Of a stretch of DNA of 64,000 nt, positions 52,850 through 61,182 are shown in pieces. This stretch comes from Variovorax sp. 679. GTDB lineage: Bacteria; Pseudomonadota; Gammaproteobacteria; Burkholderiales; Burkholderiaceae_C. Position 1 is the stretch's first letter. Every line of letters starts with the position of its first letter. The DNA is taken from NCBI RefSeq assembly GCF_003952185.1, contig NZ_RXFS01000009.1, positions 186,001 through 250,000 on the forward strand, in the 5' to 3' direction. Made by a program: the position numbers and the translations under genes. The notes below the pieces were generated by a model. The model was not told the DNA's origin. It did not search any database and saw nothing but the letters and a program-made list of their open reading frames with translations.

Positions 52850-54792
52850 ACATGCGCGAAGGCTTCACCCAGCACGCCGCCTTCCTGACGGTGCGAACCA
52901 CGCTCGGCCCCGACGACCTGCTGCTCGACACCTTCCAGGCCACCGAGGGCCTGTCGCAGCTCTTCGCCTGCTCGCTCACCATGCGTTCTTCCGAGGACGC
53001 GCTGAAGGCGGCCGACCTGATCGGCACCTCGGCCACGGTCACGCTGCAAAGGCCCGAGAAAGAGGCGCGCTTCTTCAACGGCATCGTCTCGCGCTTCACC
53101 TACATGGGCAGCAGCAACGACTTCGCGACCTACACGCTGGAGCTGGTTCCGCGCATGTGGCTGCTCACGCTGGGGCGCGACCGCGTGATCTACCAGGACA
53201 AGACCGCGCCCGAGATCGTGCAGTCGGTGCTCACCGAATTCGGCGTGAGCTTCTCCGCGCAACTCAACGGCAGCTACGACAAGCGCGTGTACTGCGTGCG
53301 CTACGACGAGACGGCCTTCGACTTCGTCTCGCGGCTGATGGAAGAGGAAGGCATCTTCTATTTCTTCACCTTCACCGACAGCGAGCACACGCTGGTGCTG
53401 GCCGACAGCAACTCGGCCTGGCAACCCTGCCCGCACGCCGGCAAGCTCCTCATGCGCAGCGGCGACGAAGGCCACACGCATCCGCACGCCATTACCCGCT
53501 TCGAGTCGGACACCCGGCTGGTGACCAAGTCGCACACGGTGGACGACTACGACTTCCTCATGCCCGCGACCAGCCTGCTCAAGCAGACCGAAGGCGCCGT
53601 CGGGCGCGGCGCCGACTACGAGTACCCGTCGCGCGTGGCGCTGGCCTCCGGCAGCGCGCGCGCCCGCATCCGGCTGGAAGGGCACCACGCCGCCAGCCGC
53701 TGCGGGCGCGGCGACAGCCATTGCCACTACCTCACGCCCGGCACCACGTTCACGCTCGAAGAACATCCGCGCGGGGATCTGAACGCGCAGTACGTGGTGC
53801 ACAGCGTGCGGCATCACGCCGAACTGGAGCACTACGGCAACAGCTTCGAGACCCTGCCGCCCGATCTGCCCTTTCGCCCGCCGCTGGTCGCGCCGCGCCC
53901 GGTCGTGGCGGGCAACCACACGGCAACGGTGGTCGGCCCGGCGGGGGAAGAGATCTGGACCGACGAGCACGGGCGCATCAAGGTGCAGTTCCCGTGGGAC
54001 CGGCTGGGCAAGAAGGACGACAAGAGCTCCTGCTGGATCCGCGTCTCGCAGATGTGGGCCGGCGAGGGCTGGGGCGCGCTCTTTCTGCCGCGCGTCGGGC
54101 AGGAGGTGGTCATCAGCTATGTCGACGGCGACCCCGACCGGCCGCTGGTCTCGGGCAGCGTCTACAACGGCACGCACGCCACGCCGGTCGCGCTGCCGGG
54201 CAGTTCCTCGCAAAGCACCATCCGCTCGAACTCGACGAAGGGCGGCGGAGGTTTCAACGAGATGCGCTTCGAGGACAAGAAGGGCTCCGAGGAGCTCTAC
54301 ATGCACGCGCAGAAGGACATGCGCGTGGAGATCGAGAACGACCTGGGTACCACGGTGATCGCCGGCAACGAGACCCACACCGTCACCAAGGGAAACCGCA
54401 CTGTCAAGGTCGACACGGGCAACGAGATCCACTCGGTGAAAGGCACGCGCGCGCTCGACGTCACCGGCAACGAGACGCACGACAACAAGGCCAACTTCAC
54501 GCAGACGGTCACGGGCAACTACGAGCTCAAGGTCACGGGCAACCTGGTGATCGACGTGACGGGCACGCTGCTCATCAAATCGGCCCAGACGCTGGACCTG
54601 AAGGCCGGCACCGACCTGGGCGCCAACGCCGCCATCAACTTCAAGGCGGAAGCCGGCGTGGCGCTGTCGGCCAAGGGCGGCGCTTCGCTGTCGACCGAGG
54701 CCCCCTCGATCAGCAGCAAGGCCTCGGGCATGAACGCGGTCGAGGGTGGTGGAATGGTCACGCTCAAGGGCGGGCTGGTGAAGATCAATTGA
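52846..54792 (+). CDS. vgrG: T6SS spike protein VgrG (TssI)
   Basis: This 648-residue VgrG trimerises into the needle tip. The N-terminal two-thirds form the gp27/gp5-like part ([11 protein letters not shown]-type region, [63 protein letters not shown]). The C-terminal third is a repetitive beta-helix with NETHT and TVTGN repeats, then a DUF2345-like end ([12 protein letters not shown]). There is no extra toxic domain at the C-terminus, so effectors should be carried as cargo. The start overlaps the clpV stop (ATGA). Confidence 0.96.
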   Translation: [648 protein letters not shown]

Positions 54793-54800
54793 GCGGCGCC

Positions 54801-55520
54801 ATGGCACTTCCCTCCTCCATCCCCGCCAACGACCTTCCCGCCGCCGTGGTGCGCGAGACGCTGGACGACGCCGGCCAGACGGTGGTGCGCGCCTCGTTCG
54901 TGGGCGATGTACCGCACGGGCCGATGCAGGTCTTCTCTGCGGGCGGCAAGCCCGCGCTGGACGCCTCCTACCAGGCCGGCCTGCCGCACGGCGCCATGCG
55001 CATGTACGACGAGCGCGGCCAGCTTCTGCAGGAAACGCAGCGCCTGGGCGGCGTGGCCGAAGGCACCACGCGCGGCTACTACCCCAGCGGCAAGCTGATG
55101 CAGACGCAGCAGCACGTTCGCGGCCTGCAGCACGGCGAGGCCGTGTCGTATGCCGAATCGGGCGACGTTACGGCCCGGCTGCCCTACGTGGGCGGCCGCC
55201 TCGAAGGCGAGGCCACCTACTTCCACGAAGGGCGCATGGTGCGGCGCGAGCGCTATCGCGCCGGCCTGCTCGACGGCGAGGTCATCGACTACGCGCAGGG
55301 CGGAGGCATGGCGCAGTCGTCCACCTACGTGGCCAACGTGCTGCATGGCCCGCTGCGGCGCTTCTGGCCCGGCGGACAGCTCATGGAAGAGATCTCCTAC
55401 CGCCAGGGCAAGCCGCTCGGCAAGCCGCGTCGCTTCGACGAGGCCGGCCGCGAGGTCGTCGAAACCGTCGCATCGCCGGGCTTCATGAAGAGCCTGGAAA
55501 AACTCGTGAGGGGAGGCTGA
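54801..55520 (+). CDS. MORN-repeat protein next to VgrG, possible adaptor or effector
   Basis: This 239-residue protein consists of about seven MORN-type repeats of roughly 23-25 residues, each ending in patterns such as HGPMQVFSAGG, HGAMRMYDERG, EGTTRGYYPSG, HGEAVSYAESG, EGEATYFHEG and DGEVIDYAQGG. Such proteins are often labelled YwqK-type antitoxin, but function is not established. It lies 8 bases after vgrG and 3 bases before the DUF4280 gene, so it is probably an adaptor, cargo or immunity protein linked to the spike. No toxin motif is visible. A TTG at 54789 is a less likely start. Confidence 0.8.
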   Translation: MALPSSIPANDLPAAVVRETLDDAGQTVVRASFVGDVPHGPMQVFSAGGKPALDASYQAGLPHGAMRMYDERGQLLQETQRLGGVAEGTTRGYYPSGKLMQTQQHVRGLQHGEAVSYAESGDVTARLPYVGGRLEGEATYFHEGRMVRRERYRAGLLDGEVIDYAQGGGMAQSSTYVANVLHGPLRRFWPGGQLMEEISYRQGKPLGKPRRFDEAGREVVETVASPGFMKSLEKLVRGG

Positions 55521-55523
55521 GCC

Positions 55524-55913
55524 ATGGGCATGCACGTCTGCATGGGGGCCACGCTGCAATGCAGCTTCGGTGCCGCGCCTTCCAGCCTCACGGTGCTGCC
55601 CGTGAGCGGCGTGGTCACCAGCAACGTGCCGGCCGCCAACATCATGGACAACAAGCCGATCGTCAACATCCTGCCCTTCGGCACCTGCAACAGCATGTCG
55701 AACCCGATGGTGGCAGCGGCCACCGCTGCCGCGCTCGGCGCCTTCACGCCCATGCCCTGCATTCCGGTGACGGCCGCGCCATGGGCGCCCGGCTCGCCCA
55801 CGGTGCTGGTCGGCAACATGCCCGCGCTGCAGGACAGCTCGAAGCTCGCCTGCAACTGGGGCGGCGTGATCCAGGTGGTCGCGCCCGGGCAATTCACTTC
55901 CATGGTTCCCTGA
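55524..55913 (+). CDS. DUF4280 PAAR-like spike tip protein
   Basis: This 129-residue protein matches DUF4280, a PAAR-like family: MGMHVCMGATLQCSFG, NILPFGTC, NPMVAAATAAALGAFTPMPC and LACNWGGVIQVVAPGQ. Cysteines at conserved positions may bind metal at the tip. The family is thought to cap VgrG and connect effectors. It is encoded just after the MORN-repeat gene, with a GGGGAGG ribosome site, and before the small membrane protein. Confidence 0.9.
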   Translation: MGMHVCMGATLQCSFGAAPSSLTVLPVSGVVTSNVPAANIMDNKPIVNILPFGTCNSMSNPMVAAATAAALGAFTPMPCIPVTAAPWAPGSPTVLVGNMPALQDSSKLACNWGGVIQVVAPGQFTSMVP

Positions 55914-55932
55914 CACGAACGGCACCCACCCC

Positions 55933-56163
55933 ATGTCGCAATACGTTTTCACGATGAGTTCCCGCATGGTCGCCATCACGGCGGCCTGCCTGGTGCTGCT
56001 GTGCGTCCTCCTGTTCCTGATGGGCGTGGAGATCGGCAAGCTGCTGGCGCCCGCGCCCGTGCCCGCACCGGTTGCCGCGCCCGCTGCGATGGCGCCGCCG
56101 CAGCCCCAGTCCCCATCGCCCTCCGCCGCGCCCGCCCCGGCTCCCGCGGCTCCCACCCAATGA
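55933..56163 (+). CDS. Small single-pass membrane protein with Pro/Ala tail
   Basis: This 76-residue protein has a short N-terminal segment (MSQYVFTMSSR), one strong transmembrane helix (about residues 12-34) ending in LFLMGVEIGK, and a C-terminal Pro/Ala-rich tail. Its YVFT and LMGVxIG elements recur in the C-terminal helix of the second SDF carrier of this locus. I do not recognise a family. It overlaps the next gene (ATGA), so it is likely made with the periplasmic binding protein. Confidence 0.7.
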   Translation: MSQYVFTMSSRMVAITAACLVLLCVLLFLMGVEIGKLLAPAPVPAPVAAPAAMAPPQPQSPSPSAAPAPAPAAPTQ

Positions 56164-57209
56164 GCAAAGTGAACCCACGCATGTCGAACAACGCACGACA
56201 CCTCACGGGCATGCACAACGCGCTGCGGCGCCTTGCCCTTCCCACCCTGCTGGCGCTTGCCGGCCTTTGCGCGAGCGGTGTGGTCGCTGCCGCGGGCGAA
56301 CGGCCCGTGGCGCAAGGCACGCTCACGGTGCCTGCGGCTCCTGCCCCCGTTCCCGTGGTCGCGGCGCCCGCACCTGTGTTCGCCGCCGCCGCAGAGTCGG
56401 CAGCCCCCGCCGCGCCACCCGCGCCGGCGCCCGTGCTCACCAACGGTCTCGTGCGCGTGGCCGACGGCCGCCTGCTCGCGCCCGACATCGCCCGCATCGT
56501 GACGCGCGGCGAACTGGTAGTGGCCATGCTCAAGGTCGACACGCCACCCTTCTTCTTCTTCGACGACAGCGGCCAGTGGACCGGGCTCGAGGTGGGCCTG
56601 GCGCAGTCTCTCGCCAAGGAGCTGGGCGTGAAGCTGCGCTTCAACCGCGAGGCCGGCACCTTCAACGCCGTGGTGGACCTGCTGGCCAACGGCCAGGCCG
56701 ACCTGGCGATCAGCAAGCTGTCGCGCACGCTGGCGCGCTCGCAGACCATCGCCTTCAGCGACGCGTACCTCACGCTGAACCACTCGCTGATCCTCAACCG
56801 CGTGAAGTTCGCGCAGCTCTCGCGCGGACGGCCCCTGCCCGAAGTCATCCGCAACTTCGACGGCAGCATCGGCGTGATCGCCAAGTCGTCCTTTGCCGAC
56901 TACGCGCGCACCAACTTCCCGCACGCCAAGGTGCAGGAGTTCCCGACCTGGAACGACGTGCTGGTGGCCCTGCACAAGGGCGACGTCGTGAGCGCGTACC
57001 GCGACGAGTTCGAGGTCAAGCGCGTGCTCAAGGCCGACCCCACCGTCTCGCTCGTGCTGCGCACGGTGACGCTGAAGGATCTGGAAGACACGCTGGGCAT
57101 CGGCGTGGCCGTGACCGACACGACGCTGCTGGCCTACGTCAACCAGTTCCTCGCGCAGCGCGCCGAGAAGCTCGACATCCAGAAGGTGCTGCAGGCACTC
57201 GACCGCTGA
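56160..57209 (+). CDS. Periplasmic amino-acid-binding protein (SBP_bac_3)
   Basis: This 349-residue protein has an N-terminal signal (LRRLALPTLLALAGLCASG to AAAG), a long Pro/Ala linker (to about residue 95) and a SBP_bac_3 domain: GELVVAMLKVDTPPFFFFDDSGQWTGLEV, LANGQADLAISKLSRTLARS, TWNDVLVALHKGDVVSAYRD. Such domains bind polar amino acids. The linker could tether it, instead of free diffusion. No ABC permease gene is adjacent; two SDF carriers are. I list the ATG at 56160 (overlap of 4 bases with the upstream gene), but starts at 56181 or 56211 are possible. Confidence 0.88.
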   Translation: MSKVNPRMSNNARHLTGMHNALRRLALPTLLALAGLCASGVVAAAGERPVAQGTLTVPAAPAPVPVVAAPAPVFAAAAESAAPAAPPAPAPVLTNGLVRVADGRLLAPDIARIVTRGELVVAMLKVDTPPFFFFDDSGQWTGLEVGLAQSLAKELGVKLRFNREAGTFNAVVDLLANGQADLAISKLSRTLARSQTIAFSDAYLTLNHSLILNRVKFAQLSRGRPLPEVIRNFDGSIGVIAKSSFADYARTNFPHAKVQEFPTWNDVLVALHKGDVVSAYRDEFEVKRVLKADPTVSLVLRTVTLKDLEDTLGIGVAVTDTTLLAYVNQFLAQRAEKLDIQKVLQALDR

Positions 57210-57232
57210 CCGGCACAGGACGCCCGACCATC

Positions 57233-58507
57233 ATGAATACCTCCAAGCTCTACGCCTTCGTCCTCAACCCGTGGGTCGTGATCATCAGCCTCGGGGCCGG
57301 TGTCGCCTTCGGCATGCTCGCGCCCCCGCTCGCGACCCCCTTGAGCTTCGTGGGCGACATCTACGTCGACCTGCTGAAGATGATCACCCTGCCTTTCATG
57401 GTCTCGGCCGTGATCTTCAGCCTGCAGCGGCTCTTTCGCGACGGCGGCACGGCCAGCCTGCTGGGCCGCGTGGCGCTGGTGTTCCTCGCCTTCTCGGCCT
57501 TCGTGGCCATCGCGGGCGCGGCCACGCTGCTGATTCTTCGCCCCGGCGAGAACCTGCCGAGCAGCACCATGCAGACCTTCGGCCAGATCGTCGGCGGCGA
57601 CCTGAGCGCCAGCGACACGGCCATGAACCTGCGCGGCACCGACGAAGCGAAGAAGACGGCCAGCTTCGCCGACATGCTGGTGAGCCTGGTGCCCGCCAAC
57701 ATCTTCTCGGCGCTGGCCAACGGCGACACGCTGAAGACGCTGGTGTTCGCGCTGCTGTTCGGCCTGGCCGTGGGGCATGTGCCCACGCGCATTTCCGACG
57801 GCCTCACGCAGGCGCTCGAAACCGTCTATCACGCCTGCCAGACGCTGATGCGCTGGCTGAGCTTTCCGCTGCCGGTGGTGCTGTTCTGCATGAGCGCGGC
57901 ACAGCTGGGCAAGACCGGCATAGAGCCGCTGAAAGCGATGGGCGCCTTCGTGGTCGCCTTCCTCATCGTGTCGGCGCTGCTGCTTGCGGTGGCGGCGGTC
58001 ATCATCTGGAAGCGCTCCAACGGCACGCTGGGGCAGACGCTCAACGCCCTGCGCGGCCCCTTCGCGCTGGCGCTGGCCACGCGCAGCAGCGCCACCTGCA
58101 TGCCGATCATGATCGAGAGCCTGGTCACGCGGCTGGGCTTCGCGCGCTCGCGGGTCGAGCTGCTGGTGCCCCTCACGGTGTCGCTGCTGCGCATCGGGCC
58201 GGTCGTTTACTACGTGTGCGCCACGCTCTTCATCGCGCAGATCTACGGGCGCTCGCTCACGCCGGTGGAAATCGGCATCGTGCTCACCTCCTCGGTGCTC
58301 GCCGGCTTCGCCTCTGCCGGCATGACGGGGCTGGTGACGGTTTCGCTGATCGGCATGACCTGCACCTACCTGGGCCTGCCCTTCGAGGCGGCCTTCATCC
58401 TGTTCCTGGCGGTGGACCCGGTGTGCGACATGCTGCGCACGCTGGTGCTGGTCATCGGCAACACGGCGGCCGTCGCCGTCGTCTGCCCACGGCCGTTGAA
58501 GATCTAG
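57233..58507 (+). CDS. Divergent SDF/DAACS-family carrier, T6SS-embedded (copy 1)
   Basis: This 424-residue membrane protein is of the dicarboxylate/amino acid:cation symporter family, with about eight helices plus the two hairpin loops (RSSATCMPIMIES for hairpin 1; VLAGFASAGMTGLVTVS for hairpin 2). It keeps the last-helix core DMLRT, with acidic and Arg residues that bind an amino-acid substrate. It has lost the NMDGT motif of helix 7 (RIGPVV instead) and the Asn and second Asp of helix 8 (LVLVIGN instead of MVNVTGD). Coupling ion and substrate are therefore uncertain. It starts 23 bases after the binding protein gene and ends 13 bases before the racemase. Confidence 0.87.
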   Translation: MNTSKLYAFVLNPWVVIISLGAGVAFGMLAPPLATPLSFVGDIYVDLLKMITLPFMVSAVIFSLQRLFRDGGTASLLGRVALVFLAFSAFVAIAGAATLLILRPGENLPSSTMQTFGQIVGGDLSASDTAMNLRGTDEAKKTASFADMLVSLVPANIFSALANGDTLKTLVFALLFGLAVGHVPTRISDGLTQALETVYHACQTLMRWLSFPLPVVLFCMSAAQLGKTGIEPLKAMGAFVVAFLIVSALLLAVAAVIIWKRSNGTLGQTLNALRGPFALALATRSSATCMPIMIESLVTRLGFARSRVELLVPLTVSLLRIGPVVYYVCATLFIAQIYGRSLTPVEIGIVLTSSVLAGFASAGMTGLVTVSLIGMTCTYLGLPFEAAFILFLAVDPVCDMLRTLVLVIGNTAAVAVVCPRPLKI

Positions 58508-58520
58508 GGAGCGCGCCCTC

Positions 58521-59255
58521 ATGTCACGCATAGGCGTTCTCGGCGGCATGGGTCCATCGGCGACGGTGGACTTCATGGACAAGATCATCCAGCTCACGCC
58601 CGCCACGCGCGACCAGGAGCACCTGCCGGTGATCGTCGCGAACCTGCCGCACGTGCCGGACCGCTCCAGCGCCATCCTGGGCACCGGGCCCGACCCGCTC
58701 GCGGCGCTGCTGGCGGGCATCGACGTGCTCAACGACGCCGGGGTAGGCGTGATCGCGATTCCCTGCAACTCGTCGCACCACTGGTATGCGCAGATCGCAG
58801 CGCACAGCCGCGCGCCGGTGATCCACATCGCGCAGTCGTGCGTGGCCGCCATCGGGGCTGCGCACGATGACCGGCCGGTGCGCGTCGCGGTGCTCGCCAC
58901 GCGCGGCGCGCTGGCTTCGGGCTTCTACCAGCAGGCGCTGCGCGAACGCGGCATCGACTTCCTGGTGCCCGACGCCGCCACCGGCCAGGACCATGTCGAT
59001 GCCTGCATCCGCGCCGTGAAGGGCGGCGACATCCAGGCCGGGGCGACCGCGTTCGGGCTCGCGCTGGAAGCGCTGGCCGCCACCGGCGCCACCGCCGTGA
59101 TCATGGGCTGCACCGAGCTGCCCATCGCCGCGCAGGCCGCGCACGCCGCCGAGCGCACGCCGCTCACGCTGGTCGACAGCTCGCTGGAGCTCGCCCGCGC
59201 CACGGTCGCATTCGCGCTCGACAAGGGATGGAACAAGCCGGCATGGATTTCCTGA
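58521..59255 (+). CDS. Aspartate/glutamate racemase family protein, T6SS-embedded
   Basis: This 244-residue protein has the Asp/Glu racemase fold (two alpha/beta halves). Both catalytic cysteines are present: Cys82 in AIPCNSSHHWY and Cys197 in IMGCTELPI. The opening RIGVLGGMGPSATVDFM is family-typical. It is likely cytosolic and PLP-independent, making D-Asp, D-Glu or another D-amino acid. It lies between two SDF carriers, 13 bases after the first, and its 3' end overlaps the second, so it belongs to the transport module within the T6SS operon. Substrate is not readable from sequence. Confidence 0.9.
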   Translation: MSRIGVLGGMGPSATVDFMDKIIQLTPATRDQEHLPVIVANLPHVPDRSSAILGTGPDPLAALLAGIDVLNDAGVGVIAIPCNSSHHWYAQIAAHSRAPVIHIAQSCVAAIGAAHDDRPVRVAVLATRGALASGFYQQALRERGIDFLVPDAATGQDHVDACIRAVKGGDIQAGATAFGLALEALAATGATAVIMGCTELPIAAQAAHAAERTPLTLVDSSLELARATVAFALDKGWNKPAWIS

Positions 59256-60709
59256 CGCGCATGTCCCACAGCCTGCTCGCCATGCTGCTGTGCATGGCGG
59301 CAGGCGCAGTCGCGGGCGTGTACGCGCCCACGCTGGGCGACGTTGCGTACACGGCGGCGCAGGTCTACCTGGCGATCGTGAGCATGGCGGCCATTCCGCT
59401 GCTGGTGGTGGCCACCTTCTTCGGCCTGCGCCAGACGATGGGGCTGCCCTTTCCGGGACGGCGCATCGCGATGATCGCGGGCCTCGCGCTGCTGCTGGTG
59501 GTGAGCTGCGCGGCCACCGGGCTGGCGCTGGGCTGGGTGAATGCGCCGGGCGCACACCTGGACGCCGAATCGCGCGAGCACCTTGGCGAGCTGGTGCAGA
59601 AAGCCGGCGACGGCGGCGACATCGAGATGCGCCTGCACGACAGCAGCACGCAGGCCACCGCCATCGAGCGCCCCCGCGTCACGGTGGTGCCCGACAACTT
59701 CTTCCGCGTGCTGGTGGAGGGGCGTTCGCTGGGCATCCTCTCGTGCGCGCTGCTGTTCGGCCTGGCCTTCGCGGCGCTGGCCCGCACGCAGCACGCGGCG
59801 CTCAACCACATGTTCGAGGGCATCTACCGCACGCTCGAACTCATCATCGCGCGCGCCAACATCCTGCTGCCGGTGGTGGCATTCGGCATGTCGGCGCACG
59901 TGCTGTCGCAGACCGATGCAGTGACCATCCGAGCGATGAGCGGCTTCCTGCTGCACTTCGTGGTGCTGGTGGCACTGCTCGGCGCACTGGCCATCGCGGT
60001 GATCCACCGGCGCGGTAACCAGCCGCTGGCCGAGGTGCTGCAGCACCTGAAGACGCCGATGCTGGTGAGCTTGATGTCGTCGAGCACCACGGCCAGCATC
60101 CCGCACACCATCGAGGCGATGAGCGCGCGCCTGGGCTTCAGCCGCGGCATCGTCGAGCTGGTGGTGCCCACGGCCTCGGTGTTCCTGCGCGCGGGCTCGG
60201 CGCTGTACTACGTGCTGGCGGCGCTCTTCGTCGCGAACCTCTACGACCGCACGCTCGGCGCGGCCGACATCGCAATGATCGGCACGGGCGCAACCATTGC
60301 CGCCTTCGCCTCGGCCGGCAACAACAGCCTGACCAACGTGGGCTACGCGGGCATCGTGCTGTCGATGCTGCAGCTGCCCATCGAGGCGGCGCTGGCGCTG
60401 TTCCTCGCCATCGACCTGATCTGCGAGGGCCCGCGCAACCTGCTGACGCTGCTGGCCACCTGCGCGCTGATTTCCGTGGTGTCGGCCGGCCTGCCCTCGG
60501 AGCGCGTGGCCGCTCCCGTTGCCGAGGTGGCGCCCGTGCAACCGCTGCGCTTCGTGCTCACGCGCGGCAACGTCATGTTGCTCACGGGCTGCAGCGTGCT
60601 GGCCTCGGTGCTGATCCTGCTGATGGGCATCGCCGTAGGTGCGCGGCAGGCACAGGCCGCAGCCATGCAGCAGGCCTCCACGGCGGCGAACCCAGGAATT
60701 TCGCGATGA
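59243..60709 (+). CDS. Divergent SDF/DAACS-family carrier with an extra C-terminal helix, T6SS-embedded (copy 2)
   Basis: This 488-residue carrier of the SDF family retains hairpin 1 as SSSTTASIPHTIE and LRAGSALYYVLAALFVANLY, with hairpin 2 in FASAGNNSLTNVG. The last core helix reads IDLICEGPRNLLTLLATC: the Arg is kept but the canonical Asp, Asn and Na-site Asp are replaced. After the core a linker leads to an additional helix (residues about 440-470: FVLT...LLMGIAVG) absent from ordinary members. The start could be 59228 or 59243; the latter has a GGATGG ribosome site. It overlaps the racemase and, at its 3' end, tssJ. Confidence 0.85.
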   Translation: MDFLTRMSHSLLAMLLCMAAGAVAGVYAPTLGDVAYTAAQVYLAIVSMAAIPLLVVATFFGLRQTMGLPFPGRRIAMIAGLALLLVVSCAATGLALGWVNAPGAHLDAESREHLGELVQKAGDGGDIEMRLHDSSTQATAIERPRVTVVPDNFFRVLVEGRSLGILSCALLFGLAFAALARTQHAALNHMFEGIYRTLELIIARANILLPVVAFGMSAHVLSQTDAVTIRAMSGFLLHFVVLVALLGALAIAVIHRRGNQPLAEVLQHLKTPMLVSLMSSSTTASIPHTIEAMSARLGFSRGIVELVVPTASVFLRAGSALYYVLAALFVANLYDRTLGAADIAMIGTGATIAAFASAGNNSLTNVGYAGIVLSMLQLPIEAALALFLAIDLICEGPRNLLTLLATCALISVVSAGLPSERVAAPVAEVAPVQPLRFVLTRGNVMLLTGCSVLASVLILLMGIAVGARQAQAAAMQQASTAANPGISR

Positions 60710-61182
60710 ACCGGACGAAGACATTTCTCAAGTGGATGGCGGCGCTGCTGCTCGCCTCGCAGCTCGCCGCATGCGGCAGCCTCTTTCCCAAGGGCACGCG
60801 GGTGAACTGGAACGAGCTCACGCTGTCGGCCGCGCCCGGCGCCAACCAGAACAGCCCGGTGGCGGTCGACGTGGTGATGGTGCTCGACGACGCCATGCTC
60901 GCGCGCGTCACCGAGCTCACGGCCGCCAAGTGGTTCGGCGCGCGCGCCGACCTGCAGAAGACCTTTCCGCAGAGCCTGTCGTACCTCTCGTGGGAGCTGG
61001 TGCCGGGCCAGACGATCCGCGTGCCCGCCAGCGCCATCGGCTCGCCGCGCGTGGCGGCGGTGCTCGTCTTCGCGAACTACACCACGCCCGGCGCGAACCG
61101 CATACGGGTGGAAGACCTCAAGGGCTCGATCGTGGCCCGCTTCGACGCACAGAGCTTCGACGTGTCCACCACGCCACGCTGA
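60706..61182 (+). CDS. tssJ: T6SS outer-membrane lipoprotein TssJ
   Basis: TssJ (SciN) anchors the membrane complex in the outer membrane and binds TssM. The 158-residue protein has a lipoprotein signal (lipobox LAAC, Cys23) and the family beta-sandwich (KGTRVNWNELTLSAAPGANQNSPVAVDVVMVLD, VPGQTIRVPASAI). The ATG overlaps the SDF copy 2 stop (ATGA), so translation is coupled to the carrier gene. It opens the tssJ-K-L-M set. Confidence 0.93.
   Translation: MNRTKTFLKWMAALLLASQLAACGSLFPKGTRVNWNELTLSAAPGANQNSPVAVDVVMVLDDAMLARVTELTAAKWFGARADLQKTFPQSLSYLSWELVPGQTIRVPASAIGSPRVAAVLVFANYTTPGANRIRVEDLKGSIVARFDAQSFDVSTTPR

Noticed and set aside
49583-55520. Very long plus-strand frames that seem to fuse tssG, clpV, vgrG and the MORN gene
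   Set aside because: These are the real genes extended upstream through Arg/Ala/Pro-rich out-of-frame sequence. The family start sites at 50108, 52846 and 54801 are clear.
54801-55520. MORN-repeat gene as a toxin-antitoxin antitoxin
   Set aside because: The common label comes from distant similarity to YwqK. No toxin partner is present and the T6SS context gives a better explanation.
56160-60709. The transport/racemase insert as a recently transferred island
   Set aside because: Codon and base use look the same as the flanking tss genes by eye, and the junctions are overlapping with no mobile-element scars, so recent insertion is not supported.
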